This document shows, piece after piece, positions 12,111 through 24,300 of a DNA stretch of 64,000 nucleotides. A program made the translations under genes and the position numbers. Under the pieces are notes generated by a model. The model was not told where the DNA came from. It ran no database searches and saw only the letters and a list, made by a program, of their open reading frames with translations. Origin of the DNA: Gorsachius magnificus (lineage: Eukaryota > Chordata > Aves > Pelecaniformes > Ardeidae); NCBI GenBank assembly GCA_034008185.1, contig CM067084.1, forward strand, positions 45,707,099-45,771,098, in the 5' to 3' direction. Every line of letters starts with the position of its first letter. The first letter of the stretch is position 1.

Positions 12111-12335
12111 CAGAATAGGTCAGTAGGAAATACTTTCCCCTCAGAAGGGTACTGCAGCACTGGGATACGTTACCTGAGGATCATACAGAAGTCTCTACCC
12201 TCTGAGTTTTTCAAGATTTGGCCAGACACATCTATCACCTCATCTAGTGATTGCATTATTTCTGCTCTAAGCAAGAGATAGGAATAGCTGGTCTGCAGGG
12301 ATCCCTTCCAGTGAACATTTCTGTAGTTCTGTGGT
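12111..12335 (+). mobile_element. Old, diverged CR1 LINE 3' fragment
   Basis: The order of short matches follows a CR1 tail: CACTGGGATACGTTACCTGAGG, then GAGTTTTTCAAGATTTGGCCAGACA, TCATCTAGTGATT, and GGGATCCCTTCCAGTG...TTTCTGTAGTTCTGTG. Divergence is much greater than for the copies at 8557 or 37828, so it is an older insertion. It could be a related LINE rather than CR1 proper. Confidence 0.6.
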
Positions 12336-15047
12336 AGTCTTCTCCTGCTTCCACAGAAGTCTCATGTAGTTTTTACATCAATATGGTTAGAATAAGTTGC
12401 CACTGGCAAAGATTTGGGGCACAGAATCTCTCTTTTTGTCAGCAAAATGTTGCATACTGAGCCTTTTGGCAAATACACAGAGACATTTTTCAGTTCAGTA
12501 CAGAAGGTCTTCAAAAAATGGTGATTTTTCATTTGTAGCGTGTTACAAGAAGCAAGCAAAGGAGTATAGCGATCAGCTGAAAGACTGTCCTAAATAATTA
12601 CATCTCATCTCACTTTTCATAATCACTCATAAGTATGATAATGAGCTAATTTATTGGATTTCAATCAATAAATTATAATATAGGTAGTGCTGTCAACATC
12701 ATTTATATCAGAAAGAACAATGTGGATAGCCTGTATGAAGCAGAAGTCAGTCTATGGTTCTGGCAAGAGATGCCAGAAACACAAAAATTTTGTTAGTAGT
12801 TGTTGGTACTTAAATTCTTAGTAATTTATGGTATAATTCTGTATGTTCAATTTCCTGAAAACTCTATAACATCTAAAATTAGGCAGATCTTATATAAAAT
12901 CTTTAGTAAAAGACATAGAAGCCCTTTATAGCTTATGTCATCTTTATTGTGGAGTAGGAGTGTCTCGCCTGCAAATGTTTAATCTCAGAATTGTCTTTGG
13001 TCTGTTGCTGTTAGTATCCTAGAGAAAATTAGGTATATTTCTTTATAAAGAGAAACAGAAACCGTGAGTGAAAATTAAAGTCTTGGGCTGTTATCCTGAA
13101 AGGGCATACTTACATTGATAGACACATTTCTTGTTAGCAGAAGTAAGATAAAATCCTGTGTCTATGGCAAACTCCTTAGTGGAGCTCAATTTCACCTTAA
13201 TGTTATGAGACTAGAGAAGCTAGTCTTAACTTTCACCTTATAGTTCAGGCTCTTGCCTTAAGACTTTTTATTTTAATATTAAAAGCAAAATCATTCTTTT
13301 ATTTGAAAAACTGCACAAACAGCTACTGCTATGAAACTTTTACTATTTTCCACCGTAGCTGTGTTTGCAATCAGAACTATTGAAATTATAAGGGGCTATA
13401 CAAAATGTGGTGTTTCATGTGAAAAACAATTTTTAAATTTTCAAGGCTGTCCCAAACAATTTTAGTAAGAATATTTAAAGAGCAATTGAATTTTGAAAGT
13501 CTAATACTTTCTGAAGTCTCTTGGGTGACTTATGCTATTCCACTGACTGTGATATGCAACTCTCTCCTAAAACGTCTTTTTTTCTTTTTTTTTTTTCCCC
13601 AGAAGTGTGAAAAGTTAAGTGTTAATATAACTTTTTGGAGGGTTTTTTTCCATTGTGCAGGGTCAACAGTCTGGTATCTAAACAGTTAATTATGCAAACT
13701 GGTCCCTGGGTTCTGCATTTCCTATTCACAATAGAGTCCCTCATGTTACAAAACAATTGTTAGGCTCTGTAAAATTTTTACTCCTTTGCAATTTTCAGTC
13801 ATAGTTGCCTATCATGCAAAATAATATTTATAATATTTATAATATGTTTAGAAATTAAAATTCATTCATGATGAATAATAATTAAATTGTAACTGTAGAT
13901 TGTGCATGTTTTCAGTAGGAAGAAAGAAAAAAAATCATGTTCTTACTTTGAAAAAAGTTCTGCTGTGGGAGGACGAGATCAGGATGTGTATTTGACATTT
14001 TTCTCTATTTTCATACTGGTTTGAAGGTACTTTGCTGATTTCTCCCAATTCCTTTGAATATAGATAAAAACTGTCTTAGTTTCGTTATGTCAAGATATTT
14101 TTCACTTTATTATGGCAGTGCTAGTACCTTTTGGATTTTTAGTGTTGATTCAGACTGAACACATTTCAGTATTAGTGTTTGAGTAGAAATTCGATTTCAG
14201 TGACTAAAATGGATGGTGTATTTGTTTAATTTTCACTTTGATAGAAATTTAGAAGGTCTTTGTTATTCACCTTAATGTTGTAGATTGCCATGTTAGGTTG
14301 CCATTTGTTGCGGGGACAGGAGTCAGTCAGGCCTCTAAACACATACACTGCTTGCTGTACTTTCCAATTTCTCTACTTTTATGCATCAAGTACTCAAATG
14401 AAAGCAAAAGATACAAAATTGAATGAGAAATAGCTTTATGAGGCATGCTAAAGCCTGCTTCCTAAGTAGAGGTTCTGTAGAGGGCTGCAAACCAGCCATA
14501 AAAAGACAGTACTTGCTATGCGTGCATATTTTAATTAGGCTTCTCCAAAAGTGCAAGAATGCTCTTTTCCTGAGAAGTTCCTTTCCAGTTTTCTTTGACT
14601 GCTGAGTTTAATCCTAGGCTTCTTCTTAAGTCCAGGGAATGATTTTATACCAGTTAGTTGTAGTCAGCGAGTCTTAACATTAACAGTTTTCATTTCCGTC
14701 ACAGAGTGTTTCACACAACAAGGAAACACAGTTTCATATGCTGCATCCGCTATATAGCGTTGCTTGTTCTATGACTCTTTTGGGAGCCTGCTCAGTCATT
14801 CTATCTCTGTATATTAAATTACAGAGTTACAGAGATCGTATTGAAGAAGCGAAGATTGGTTCTTTAGTCGTGTCCACCTTCATACCCAGCACAGCGGTGG
14901 GAATAAGCTTGTATTGGTCATCAGGGATAGTGTTACTGCTTTTTACCCCTTTCAGGAATACACTCAGTCCTGTCCAGAATAATGCCTTGGAATGGTGGCA
15001 GTGTTTTTTTTATCTCCAGTACACACAGGACTGAGTCACTCCCTCAC
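12336..15047. other. AT-rich unique sequence, no gene supported
   Basis: There is a T-rich tract at 13577-13598 followed by CCCCAG, which looks like a splice acceptor, but the frames after it close quickly or read hydrophobic chance-like peptide. The open frame at 14738-15034 is described separately. Confidence 0.5.
14738..15034 (+). other. 98-codon ATG open frame, possible small membrane peptide (weak)
   Basis: It is a true ATG frame ending TGA at 15032-15034. It contains two hydrophobic stretches, roughly residues 13-26 and 56-69, split by a charged segment (YRDRIEEAKIG). Several CpGs (CCGC, AGCG, ATCG, AAGCG, GTCG) set the stretch apart from its flanks. It ends only 14 bp before a CR1 tail, so part of it may be diverged repeat. 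I do not recognise it; most likely a chance frame. Confidence 0.12.
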
Positions 15048-15180
15048 TCAAGGCCAGGTTGGATGGGGCTCTGAGCAACCTGATCTAGTTAGTGGTGTCC
15101 CTGCTCAATGCAGGGGGGTTGGACTAGATGACCTCTAGGGGTCCCTTCCAACCCAAAACATTCTATGATTCTATGATTCT
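15048..15180 (+). mobile_element. CR1 LINE, 3' tail
   Basis: Starts in CAAGGCCAGGTTGGATGGGG, continues GAGCAACCTGATCTAG, GGGGGGTTGGACTAGATGA and GGTCCCTTCCAACCC, and ends in the CR1 terminal repeat ATTCTATGATTCTATGATTCT at 15160-15180. Low divergence suggests a fairly recent insertion. It is of the subfamily with a GAGCAACCTGATCTAG-type 3' UTR, unlike the 8557 copy. Confidence 0.95.
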
Positions 15181-18100
15181 CATCTCTGTTCTTTCCTATT
15201 TCTAATACGGCTATGAAATCACTTCTAATGATTTCTAATTCAGTGGAAATATAATTTTTTTTAATTTCTGTACCATAGGTAATCCATATGATAATAATCA
15301 TGCAAGGTTAAGGTTAGAAGAGGAAAAGGAAAGACTGATGTATGAAGTTAGTGTAAATTATATCAGGCACAGCATGAATGTACCTTTTTTACACATTCTG
15401 AAATATTTTGTTTGCATTTTTTCAGTGGGGACAGACAGTTAATGAAACTAATGAAATTTTAAGTCAAAGGAATAGCATCTGTGGTTAAGATATTATGACA
15501 TAACTAAATTGTAGTACACATTGCCAGATGATATTACAGATGCCAAAACCGTAGATGAGATCTAGCTCAGGAATTTACATGCTAGGGATTGGCAGAAGCT
15601 TGAAAGGCATACCAGGGAAGAATTACTGTACCCATATTACTATATGCATCAGTTAATATCCACTGTCAGAGGCAGAAAACTGGACAAACTGAGACTCAAT
15701 TCAGACTTTCCTGTGTCCATGTGAGAAGTATGTGTTAAAAACAGCATGAAACTTGACTTCCGCAGTACCAGGGAAGTTTTCAGACGCCACTGTGACAGCT
15801 GACATAGTAACATGGACCCAAAAGTGGAGATGAAATGTCTAAAAAGGCATAGCCCTACCCTTGAGATTATTTCAGCATGAACACTCCTTCCAGTCACAAC
15901 CGAAAACGATAGTAAAGAGGAAAGGTCTTCATTTCTTAAGTATTCATTACAGTAATGCTAATGCTACAATGGTAAAATGCTAAAAGACATTGCTAGTCAT
16001 GGCACAGCTTGCATTTGAAAATTAGATTCTGTCATATCCAGAGAAGGAAATTGAAAAACTGTCCAGTAACGACAGATGTTATACAGATATTGTTTGAATA
16101 TTAAACAACAGCAAAAAACAAGCAAATTTTCATGATACCTAAATTGGTACTAAAAATGCTGGATATATCTCCTATTTGGAATAGAACAGTCAGACATACA
16201 AATACATTCCTTTGAGTTATAACAGATGAAGATACTGAAGCATAAAGGTTAAAACTGAGGAGGAATCAGGTTAAAATTTACAAAACCTTTTGTGTTCACT
16301 GGGGACATTGCCTTTCGCGTGAAATATCCTGACTGCGGCTAAAAGCTACTTAATACAAAACATATTTGACTTTTAGCTACTTCATTCAGTAGCAGAAAAG
16401 GCATTACTATTCTGCCCACAAAGATAGGATTTGACTGTTCTGCATCCTAAAAAAAGGGTGAGAACATTAGCTACAGATTTCCTGGAACACAGTTGTTTCC
16501 TCTCTTAGTTTCATGAGCTAACAATACTCACATTCACACGTTTTCAACACTAGGAATCTCTTATATATTTTTGAGATTTTAAGGTGTTTAGAAGGGTTAC
16601 TGTAGTTTTTGTGTGCTTCAGTGTGTGTCTGTAAAGCATGTTTATAGTAATTATTTACAATGTTCAGAATGGTTGCTATTTGAAAACTGTCAGGAAAAAG
16701 ACTACAATAGTACTTTTTTTTTTTCCCCCTGAGTTTCTGACACAGTTGAACTAGCTGGTTGTTAAACTAAGAAACACAGTGATCTATTTAACATGTTGGC
16801 AAATGGAACTGTAAATGTGATACAACTATGGTTGATTTAAAACAAAGACACGTGCCTAAACTTTCAGTCACTGAAAAATGCCCATGGGCATAATTCTCCC
16901 AGGTATCATGCAGGTGTATTTAAACCAAAGTATTCTGTTTTGAAACAGAGCAAAATGTCAGACCAAAACAGTATGAAATTGTCTCCAGACAGCTACATAA
17001 TAGCAACATAAGAAAGAACCCACCTCTGTGCAGAGGAGGTTATCTTGTCAAAGATGGAGAAAAATATTCTGTTCTTAGCGTTATACTTTGATAAGGATCA
17101 AAGGGGTTTAATCATTAATAATATCTTCTTTAACTCACCAAACAAAATATGGGTTTGATTTCTCTCCGTTTATATTATGAAAAGTTTCTGCAAGCCATGT
17201 AGGTGGACTTGTCCAGCATTAAGGAATATTGAGCTTGTAGCTGGGGCGGTAGATCTGAGTATTTGTTTGCACATAGCGTTCTGCAAAACTTAGTTTGAGT
17301 TTGTACTTACAGCAAATACCTTGGGAAACTTCATTGTTACAGGCTGACACAACCCTTGAAATTTATATAAGCTCAGGTAGTGCCTATTTTTTTTCATTTC
17401 TTTGCTTTTCAGACTGCCTTTTTCAATGGATCTTAAATGTTCTGTGGTTTTCTGTCCCTCTGGAATTCATTAACTCTACTTCTAGAGTATGAAGGGACAA
17501 TTTAGATGTAGCAGTGTTTGTGTTATTTTCATTTTGAACTGAGATGTCCAATCAACACATGCAGACTGTGTATGCATTAGTTTACTCTGCATGCTGCCTA
17601 GGACGTATAGTCTAATGATGTTTTTGATAGAGTAAACATTTGCAAACAAGGTTTTTATTGTATATATTCTCAGAGCTGTAAGAACAAAGCAAATAAATAC
17701 CCTGGCACCTCTTTTCTTGTGAAATTAACTTGTTCTGAATTTTATTTAATTCTGTTTCACTATGTTTAGATCTCTGGTATTCAGACTGTTCAGAGCCACA
17801 GATACCTTTATAGGTAAAGTCGATTATATTTCATAGTATTTTAGCTTTAAAGCACTTTTATCTAAAAAAAGTTTCTTCTAAACATATTGCGGTGGTATTG
17901 TCCCTATAAATGTAAGCAGTGATATTTATGAATCTCGTATGTAGCAAAGGTTATAAGAGAGTTCTCAACAGGAATGTGTTATAGATTTTTTTATAAAAAT
18001 ATTACAAAAAAGTACCCATTTTGTTAGATGAAACCATTTCAAACTTCTTTCATTACTTGAAGACATAACATTGTCTTTACAGATCTTTTGAAGTTAGAGA

Positions 18101-19954
18101 TTTGTTAGATGGTTGAAAAAATTCTTCCAATATTTGAAAAGATCAACTAAAAGAGATGGCTGGTCATAGAACTTCAGGGCAAACCCCAAGAGGGTTTTGA
18201 TCCACAATCTCTTAAGGTGCTGTACATTTGTGTTTTCATTCATACCAGTGCCTTCAAATACTTGCCAAGTTTGAAAAATATATATCTTTGTTTTATTCCA
18301 CACTAAAGGTCTCATTCAGAGAGGCACTGTAAAACAGTATATCCCCTTTATGTTGCTCTTCTTGGGAGTCAAGGAATAGTATGGCCTAATGAGGTACTAC
18401 ATAGGTTATCAACAGGATTTTATGGTAGACTTCAATAGCTTTACATCAGAACCAAACTTAAAAGACTTAGAAGAAGAAGAATTAAGTGAAGTTAGTGCCC
18501 CATGGTACCATTTTTCAGGAAAAGAAAGTTCAATAATAATACCAAATAAAAAATAAAGATTAACAAAAGCAAATTCTTAATGAGGTACTGTGTTTGTTCT
18601 GATTTGTTTATTATTACTGAATAAATAATTTCTTTAATTAAATTTTTAGATATTTCTGTAATCTTCACAGCTAACAAGTATCTTTAAGAAACTTCAAAAT
18701 AATAGTAAAGTGACAATTTTCAGAAGAGCTAAGGAAAATGGTAACATTTATCAAAACGAATAAACACAGTCAAACACAGCGCTTGAAATGTGAACATGGT
18801 ATATTGATAGTACCAAAACTGATTACATGAGATATATATTGTTTATTGTCACTCTGCATATTCCCCTTAGTTATTTTTTATGTCTGTGGAATGCTCGTGT
18901 CATTATTTGTGCTTATTTGACACGGAATATTCTGAAATAAAGAAGTGGGTCTAGAACATTGGAATACATAGTTTTTTGCTGCTTTTAATTAGTCTTTAAT
19001 TCTGTGTATCCCTAGGTGACATATAACTTAAGGCTGAGTTTAGTCTGGTAGTTTGAATTCAACTGTGATCTTTAATTTTAAAATGAATATATAGTTATGT
19101 ACAGGAAGAAGTAACAAGGATGAATAAATAATAGACTTCCTCTTAATGAAAAATAAAATTGAACCTAATAGCTCCTAGCTTTTATACCTAATACTTTATG
19201 AAGTCTTACATTGTTAAATATATATTGAGGCAGTTTGGTTTACAGCAAAATGCCTGAGACAATATGATGAGATTTCATATGTTAATGTATAATTTTCACC
19301 ATGCCTCTGTCCTCTCTTGCCTGGAACTGTTAGTACAATAATAAAAAAAAGAACAGATTAAAAAAAAATTCCATTTCAGAATTTTCTTGTCCATTCTCCA
19401 TGGATAACATGCAAATGAAGGAAATAGAACAATATAACCACAGTAAGGTTATTCAGACATTTTATGGACTATTAGATAAAGCTTATATACTTAAAAAACC
19501 AGAAATACGAATTGGAAAATTTGCACTGGATTATGTTTGATTTTAGAAGTCATGAAAAAAATTAATTCTGAGTATGTAGTTTAGGTCAAATCTGATGTTT
19601 CACTATGTTCAAATGCTGCATCTGAAAATACAGCTACAATAAAGCTACAGAATGGTTCAATAAAAAATGTTCTTGCATTCTGTCACGATACTGGTTAGGA
19701 CTGTGTATATCTTTGCAGTTTAGCTATAGGGAAAACTGAGGTACAGCATAAACACATGAAAAACTTAGAGTACTGAGATCAGATCAAAGCTCTGTCTTGC
19801 ACACTATTGTGTTTGATCAATTATGAATACCTAGGGAGTAGTATGAAAACAGGGCAAGTATATATTGATAGCTCCCAGCCTACTTCCACATAGATGTCTG
19901 AATCCACTTCCAAATGCACTGCCATCCATTTTTTCCCTGAATGGGTCTAGTTCA
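15181..19954. other. AT-rich unique sequence, no gene seen
   Basis: No exon, RNA gene or repeat could be supported. A 46-nt stretch at about 17769-17814 lies between TTTAG and TATAG|GTAAAGT and would fit a micro-exon on splice sites alone, but there is no other support. Confidence 0.5.
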
Positions 19955-20200
19955 TTCACAGCTTAATTATTTGTGTGAGAAGATACACCCTCTTTGTTTG
20001 TTTTGAGTCTGTCACCCCCTAGCTTCATTTAATATCCCCTAATCTTTGTATTAGAAGAGATAATGAATTAATTGTTGCCAGATGACTTTCTCTGTACCAC
20101 ATGGAATTTCTAGTAATGTGTCAAGCAGACTCCAGACTTAGATTTTCCAGGCTGGAGAGTTCTGGCAAACCTAGTCTGCCTGATGCGTCTCAGTTACAGG
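19955..20200 (-). mobile_element. Ancient CR1-type LINE fragment (ORF2 end, antisense)
   Basis: Recognisable blocks follow the order of an ancient amniote CR1/L3-like repeat read in antisense: TTATTTGTGTGAGAAGATAC, a TTTGTTTGTTTTGAGTCTGTC block, TAGCTTCATTTAATATCCCCT, TTGTATTAGAAGAG, GACTTTCTCTGTACCACATGG and TTTTCCAGGCTGGAGAGTTC. In such repeats this antisense strand corresponds to the C-terminal ORF2 region. Divergence is high and it carries no open frame. The call rests on recalled consensus. Confidence 0.65.
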
Positions 20201-23200
20201 AGATACATGGTGTCTGAATTGTAAATAGCATATGATAGTGGCTGAGGCCATAAAGACTAGCTTAAAAATGTTCAACAAATCAGACATTCTGACTTGGATC
20301 AATTCTTTCCCAAAATATTTCAACTTGATTGCATTCACATATAATAAGGATTAAAGGAAATTACTCAAAATAATGATTTTCTGTGAAAGATTTGATTTTG
20401 GAAACCACAGTCTGGTGGAACAAAAAGAGACTTGGAAAAGTTTCCAACAGTTCCAGAAGTAAAGACAGAAATAGAATACAGAGCCACTTCTCTCTGTTCC
20501 TTAACCGTACAGCACCATTACAATCCAGATGTGCAGGTTCTGCAGTCTTTAGCATAGGAACAACCATGGCAGGATCACTCAAACTCTGTGCTGTATTTTG
20601 AGTAAGAAGTTACAATAAAAAGAACTATTGGAATTTTACATATGTATATAAATAAATCTGTGTATATTTGTATTCATAAACAAGATATATCTATAAACAT
20701 ATAAGTTGGGTGTTAAATCTATTTTGTAATTACCCTTAGAAATTCACATTTTTACTTAAAAAAGACCATTTCTCACCTACTTGTAAAGAAGGTGGGTTTG
20801 TATTTTGTTTTATAATGTGATGGCTTTGAAACTTGATATCATCTCAGGAGAACACACGTAATATCATGCTTCATCACTTTTGGAAATTTACCACTTCCTT
20901 GGCTCTCATAAAGCTTTTCAGAACAATGTTTTACATTTCCTCTCTACATGATAATTGCTTTAATCTAGTGATGTATTTAATGATTAATGTAATTCACTGT
21001 TACAAATATACTTGTATTTCCAACTTAAAATATTATGTGGTAATATTTAGGAATGTATATAATAAACTTCATTCAGAGTAAATGACAATACTTAAATAGT
21101 AAATTTAATCATTTTTATATTTATACATATATTTAAATTTTAGGAAAAGGTCATTGGAGATGTTTCATATCTGTCTGTATCTATCTTGATGAATAAGCAA
21201 GTTAGTTTAAAAGTAGATGTGTTTTGATTCCATTTCAATGTAACTTTACTTTTCAGAAGAAACTGCTCCTGAGGTTATGTGGGATAGGTTACGTTGCTAA
21301 TCTCACAGCTGTCTCTCTAGCTATCAGTACTCGTAAATCACATACTCTGTAGTAAGAATAGTAGGTTGGAAAGGTTTGAAATCCAGAGAAAACTGTGACA
21401 GACATGATAGATTATATGAAATGGCTACAATCTGAAGATTTTGTATGAAAAGGAATGTCCTGCATTTGAAATATATGTGTGCATTTGTTGCCCTTAGTGG
21501 ATATGTACCATATGATAAATACATAGAGTATTTTTAATTATTATCTGATAATTTTGATAATGTCATAATAGAAAATTGAGATGAAAGTTCTCCTAAATCT
21601 CATCATTGTTAAATAAGTTCCCACTTATAGAAAAAAATTGTTTGGTGTATTTTTTAAATCCGAGTTCATCAACAAGAGGGAAAGAATCCAAATACCCTAT
21701 GTGGTAACATATATTTAAAATGATTTTGTGTGCTTGGCAAGAACAACTCACAGCTGATCTCAGTCACTAAATAAACTGTGAGTTCCATTCATTGAACACC
21801 CTATGAAGCCATTATAAGTGATTCTGTATGCACCTATTGCACATTAAAGGTGTGTGATACGTCACCATGTTTACAAAATAAAACCCAAGAAATAGCTTGA
21901 AAATTCTCATCTTCTGAAAACACTAGAAAGTAAGTTATTGCTTTGTCTCATACAAGAAATAGTGATCAAGCTATTTGTATAGCTGGCTGAATAATTTACA
22001 GTGATCTGTCTTAATTTCGTCATTAATGTTTACAGTATGTTTAAGAGGATCTGAATTTTCTTTTGTGCACTAATTATTAATTTTTTTTAAGTATTTTTGC
22101 AAATAATTCTTGGTTTGTATCTCATTTACATTTGTCTCCAAACTACTGAGCTTTCATTCTGGACTGGATTGCAGTTGTCCTGATTCAACATATGTTAACA
22201 GTTTCTTACCCTTCACTGAATTTAAGAAGGACATAGAATATTATCAAGATTCTATGCATATGTATTTTTTTTTAATTAAAATGAGAAATCAGTTTTCATG
22301 GCTATTACGTAAAATTAAAAAATTATGTAGTTCAAGCAACTGTATAAAATTCAGAATATTAACATAAATTTTGTCTTATTTGCCCAAGTATAGAAATGTA
22401 CATATGAATAACCTAAAGACAGCTGCATGTATGGTATAGAATTCAACTTAATTGTCTCCTGGAATAGACAAGAGGACCTTTTTTAGTATTTTCAAAATTT
22501 TGTTCTATAATTTGGACCTTTCTAGTATATAATCTACCCATTAGATTGAAATAGTACACTGTGCCACTTTCTTCTTTGATTGAGGCCTATGACGTATATT
22601 CAAGCTGCCAGGAAAAGCAAAAATTAAAAAAAAAAAAAAAAGACAGACTGAGGCATTTCAGTGTTTTGGACCTCAACTGTCTAAGCACAGATACACTATA
22701 CAATTCTGTAAAGCTGTCTTTTAAAATCTTAGTTTTAATTAACATCAGATTCAGTTCTGGCTTTGCCAAACTGAAATATTTTGATGAATCTGACCATTTA
22801 AGTGCACACACATCATAGAGAAAAATTATTTTTTCTTGCCAGTGATGTTTTTTTTATTGTAAAACTTGCAGCAAAGGGAAACATTGCTAATATAAATGTC
22901 TCAATTTGTACATGGAACTTTTCTACCTTCAAAATCAGAGCTGTAGTTATTAGATATACTTTTCGGCTTACTTATATATGTGGTTATCTAGGACTCTCTT
23001 TTTGGTGTCTTGTCTTCCAATTTTCTTTCTTTCTCTGTAAGATAAATGTTTGTTACTGTTTTAGGAAGGATTTGCTTGCTGTGCCACTGTATAGAGAGAC
23101 ATTGCAACATCAGCTGTAAAATGGAGACAAGGATATCAGATGTTTAGTAGCTAAAATACAAGACATGAAGAAAATAAAACAGTAGAATGTTAGAGCTCTA

Positions 23201-24029
23201 GCATATATTGGTCTGTGTACTTATTTATTACTTGTATGGTGGCATTCAAGTACTGCAATACTTGAGCTAAATAAATAAATAAAAAAGCTTGATCAAGATA
23301 ATTCAAAACTACCACTGATCTCAGTTAGAGTTCTGTGTGTACTTAGTGGCTGAACAGAGTCCTTCAAAAATACTACATTTTGTGTTGGAATAAAATTTTA
23401 ATAATACCCCCTGTTGGATCCCAAATAAGAAGCAATACCTTCTTTCAGCTGTCTCTAATTCAGGAAAGACAATTTAAACCAGCACAAACTACATTGAAAT
23501 ACTCTTTATAGTCAGTTTAATAATGAGACGTTAGTCTTCAAATATGTGTTAGTCAAAAGAAAAACAGATGTTGAAAATCAGTGACTCAGTTTTTGGTTAA
23601 AAACTTGTAATTTTACAGTAATTTGTATCACAGGAAATGACCTCTTCCATTGGGTATTGCTGGGGTGAAGGAGAAGGTTTAACTAAGAGGTAGCAGTTCT
23701 TCCTTTGTACTTTTTTTAAAGGGAATGAATTAGCTCAGATAATGAAACCATTCTATTTAGTGTCATTTTAACAACAAAACAGAATTTCAGAAGTAGAAAG
23801 ATTACTTGTCAAGAATAGTCATCAGCTGCTGAAAGATTGGGTGCAGTTTCAAGTACTAAGACACCTAGCTAGCTGACTAAATCTAAGGGTATTCTTAGTA
23901 AAAAACATAGTCATTATATCCTAGCAAAAATATTTGAGACTGCCAGTGTTGTTTAGTAGCTTGAATTGCACTTGCTTTCAGTGTGACTAAGCTCTTCTGA
24001 AAATTTTGAGTTTGGTGTGAAGACCAAGA

Positions 24030-24300
24030 CATAGGGTACGATGGAACACTGGCAGAGCCTCAGTGCTGCAAGGAGCTGCTTCTGGAGCTGGAAGCAGTAT
24101 TATTGCCGGTGAATTTCCGTCTCTGAGAGGCAACACTAATTAGCCTCTGTACAGTGCTAGGTTAAAGCGATGAGAAATGAAAGCTGCTGACCATAGAGAG
24201 CATGCACTCTACCGTGTAGATATACAAGCTCTCAGAGAGCAGACGTTGGAATGCTTGAACACAGCAGTCTATTATATCACGTAGACAAGCCCCGAGTAAT
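24030..24300. promoter_or_regulatory. Possible conserved noncoding element (composition only)
   Basis: The stretch is GC-richer than its surroundings. It has several CpGs, a palindrome GCTCTCAGAGAGC at 24228-24240, and AGAGGC / GCCTCT arms at about 24125-24147 around a TAATTA homeodomain-type core. No coding frame with splice borders fits. Whether it is conserved cannot be seen from one sequence. Confidence 0.25.

Noticed and set aside
22802..23119. 105-codon + frame
   Set aside because: It starts at GTG, is dominated by F, C, Y, I and L, and has no splice or homology support; expected by chance in AT-rich DNA.
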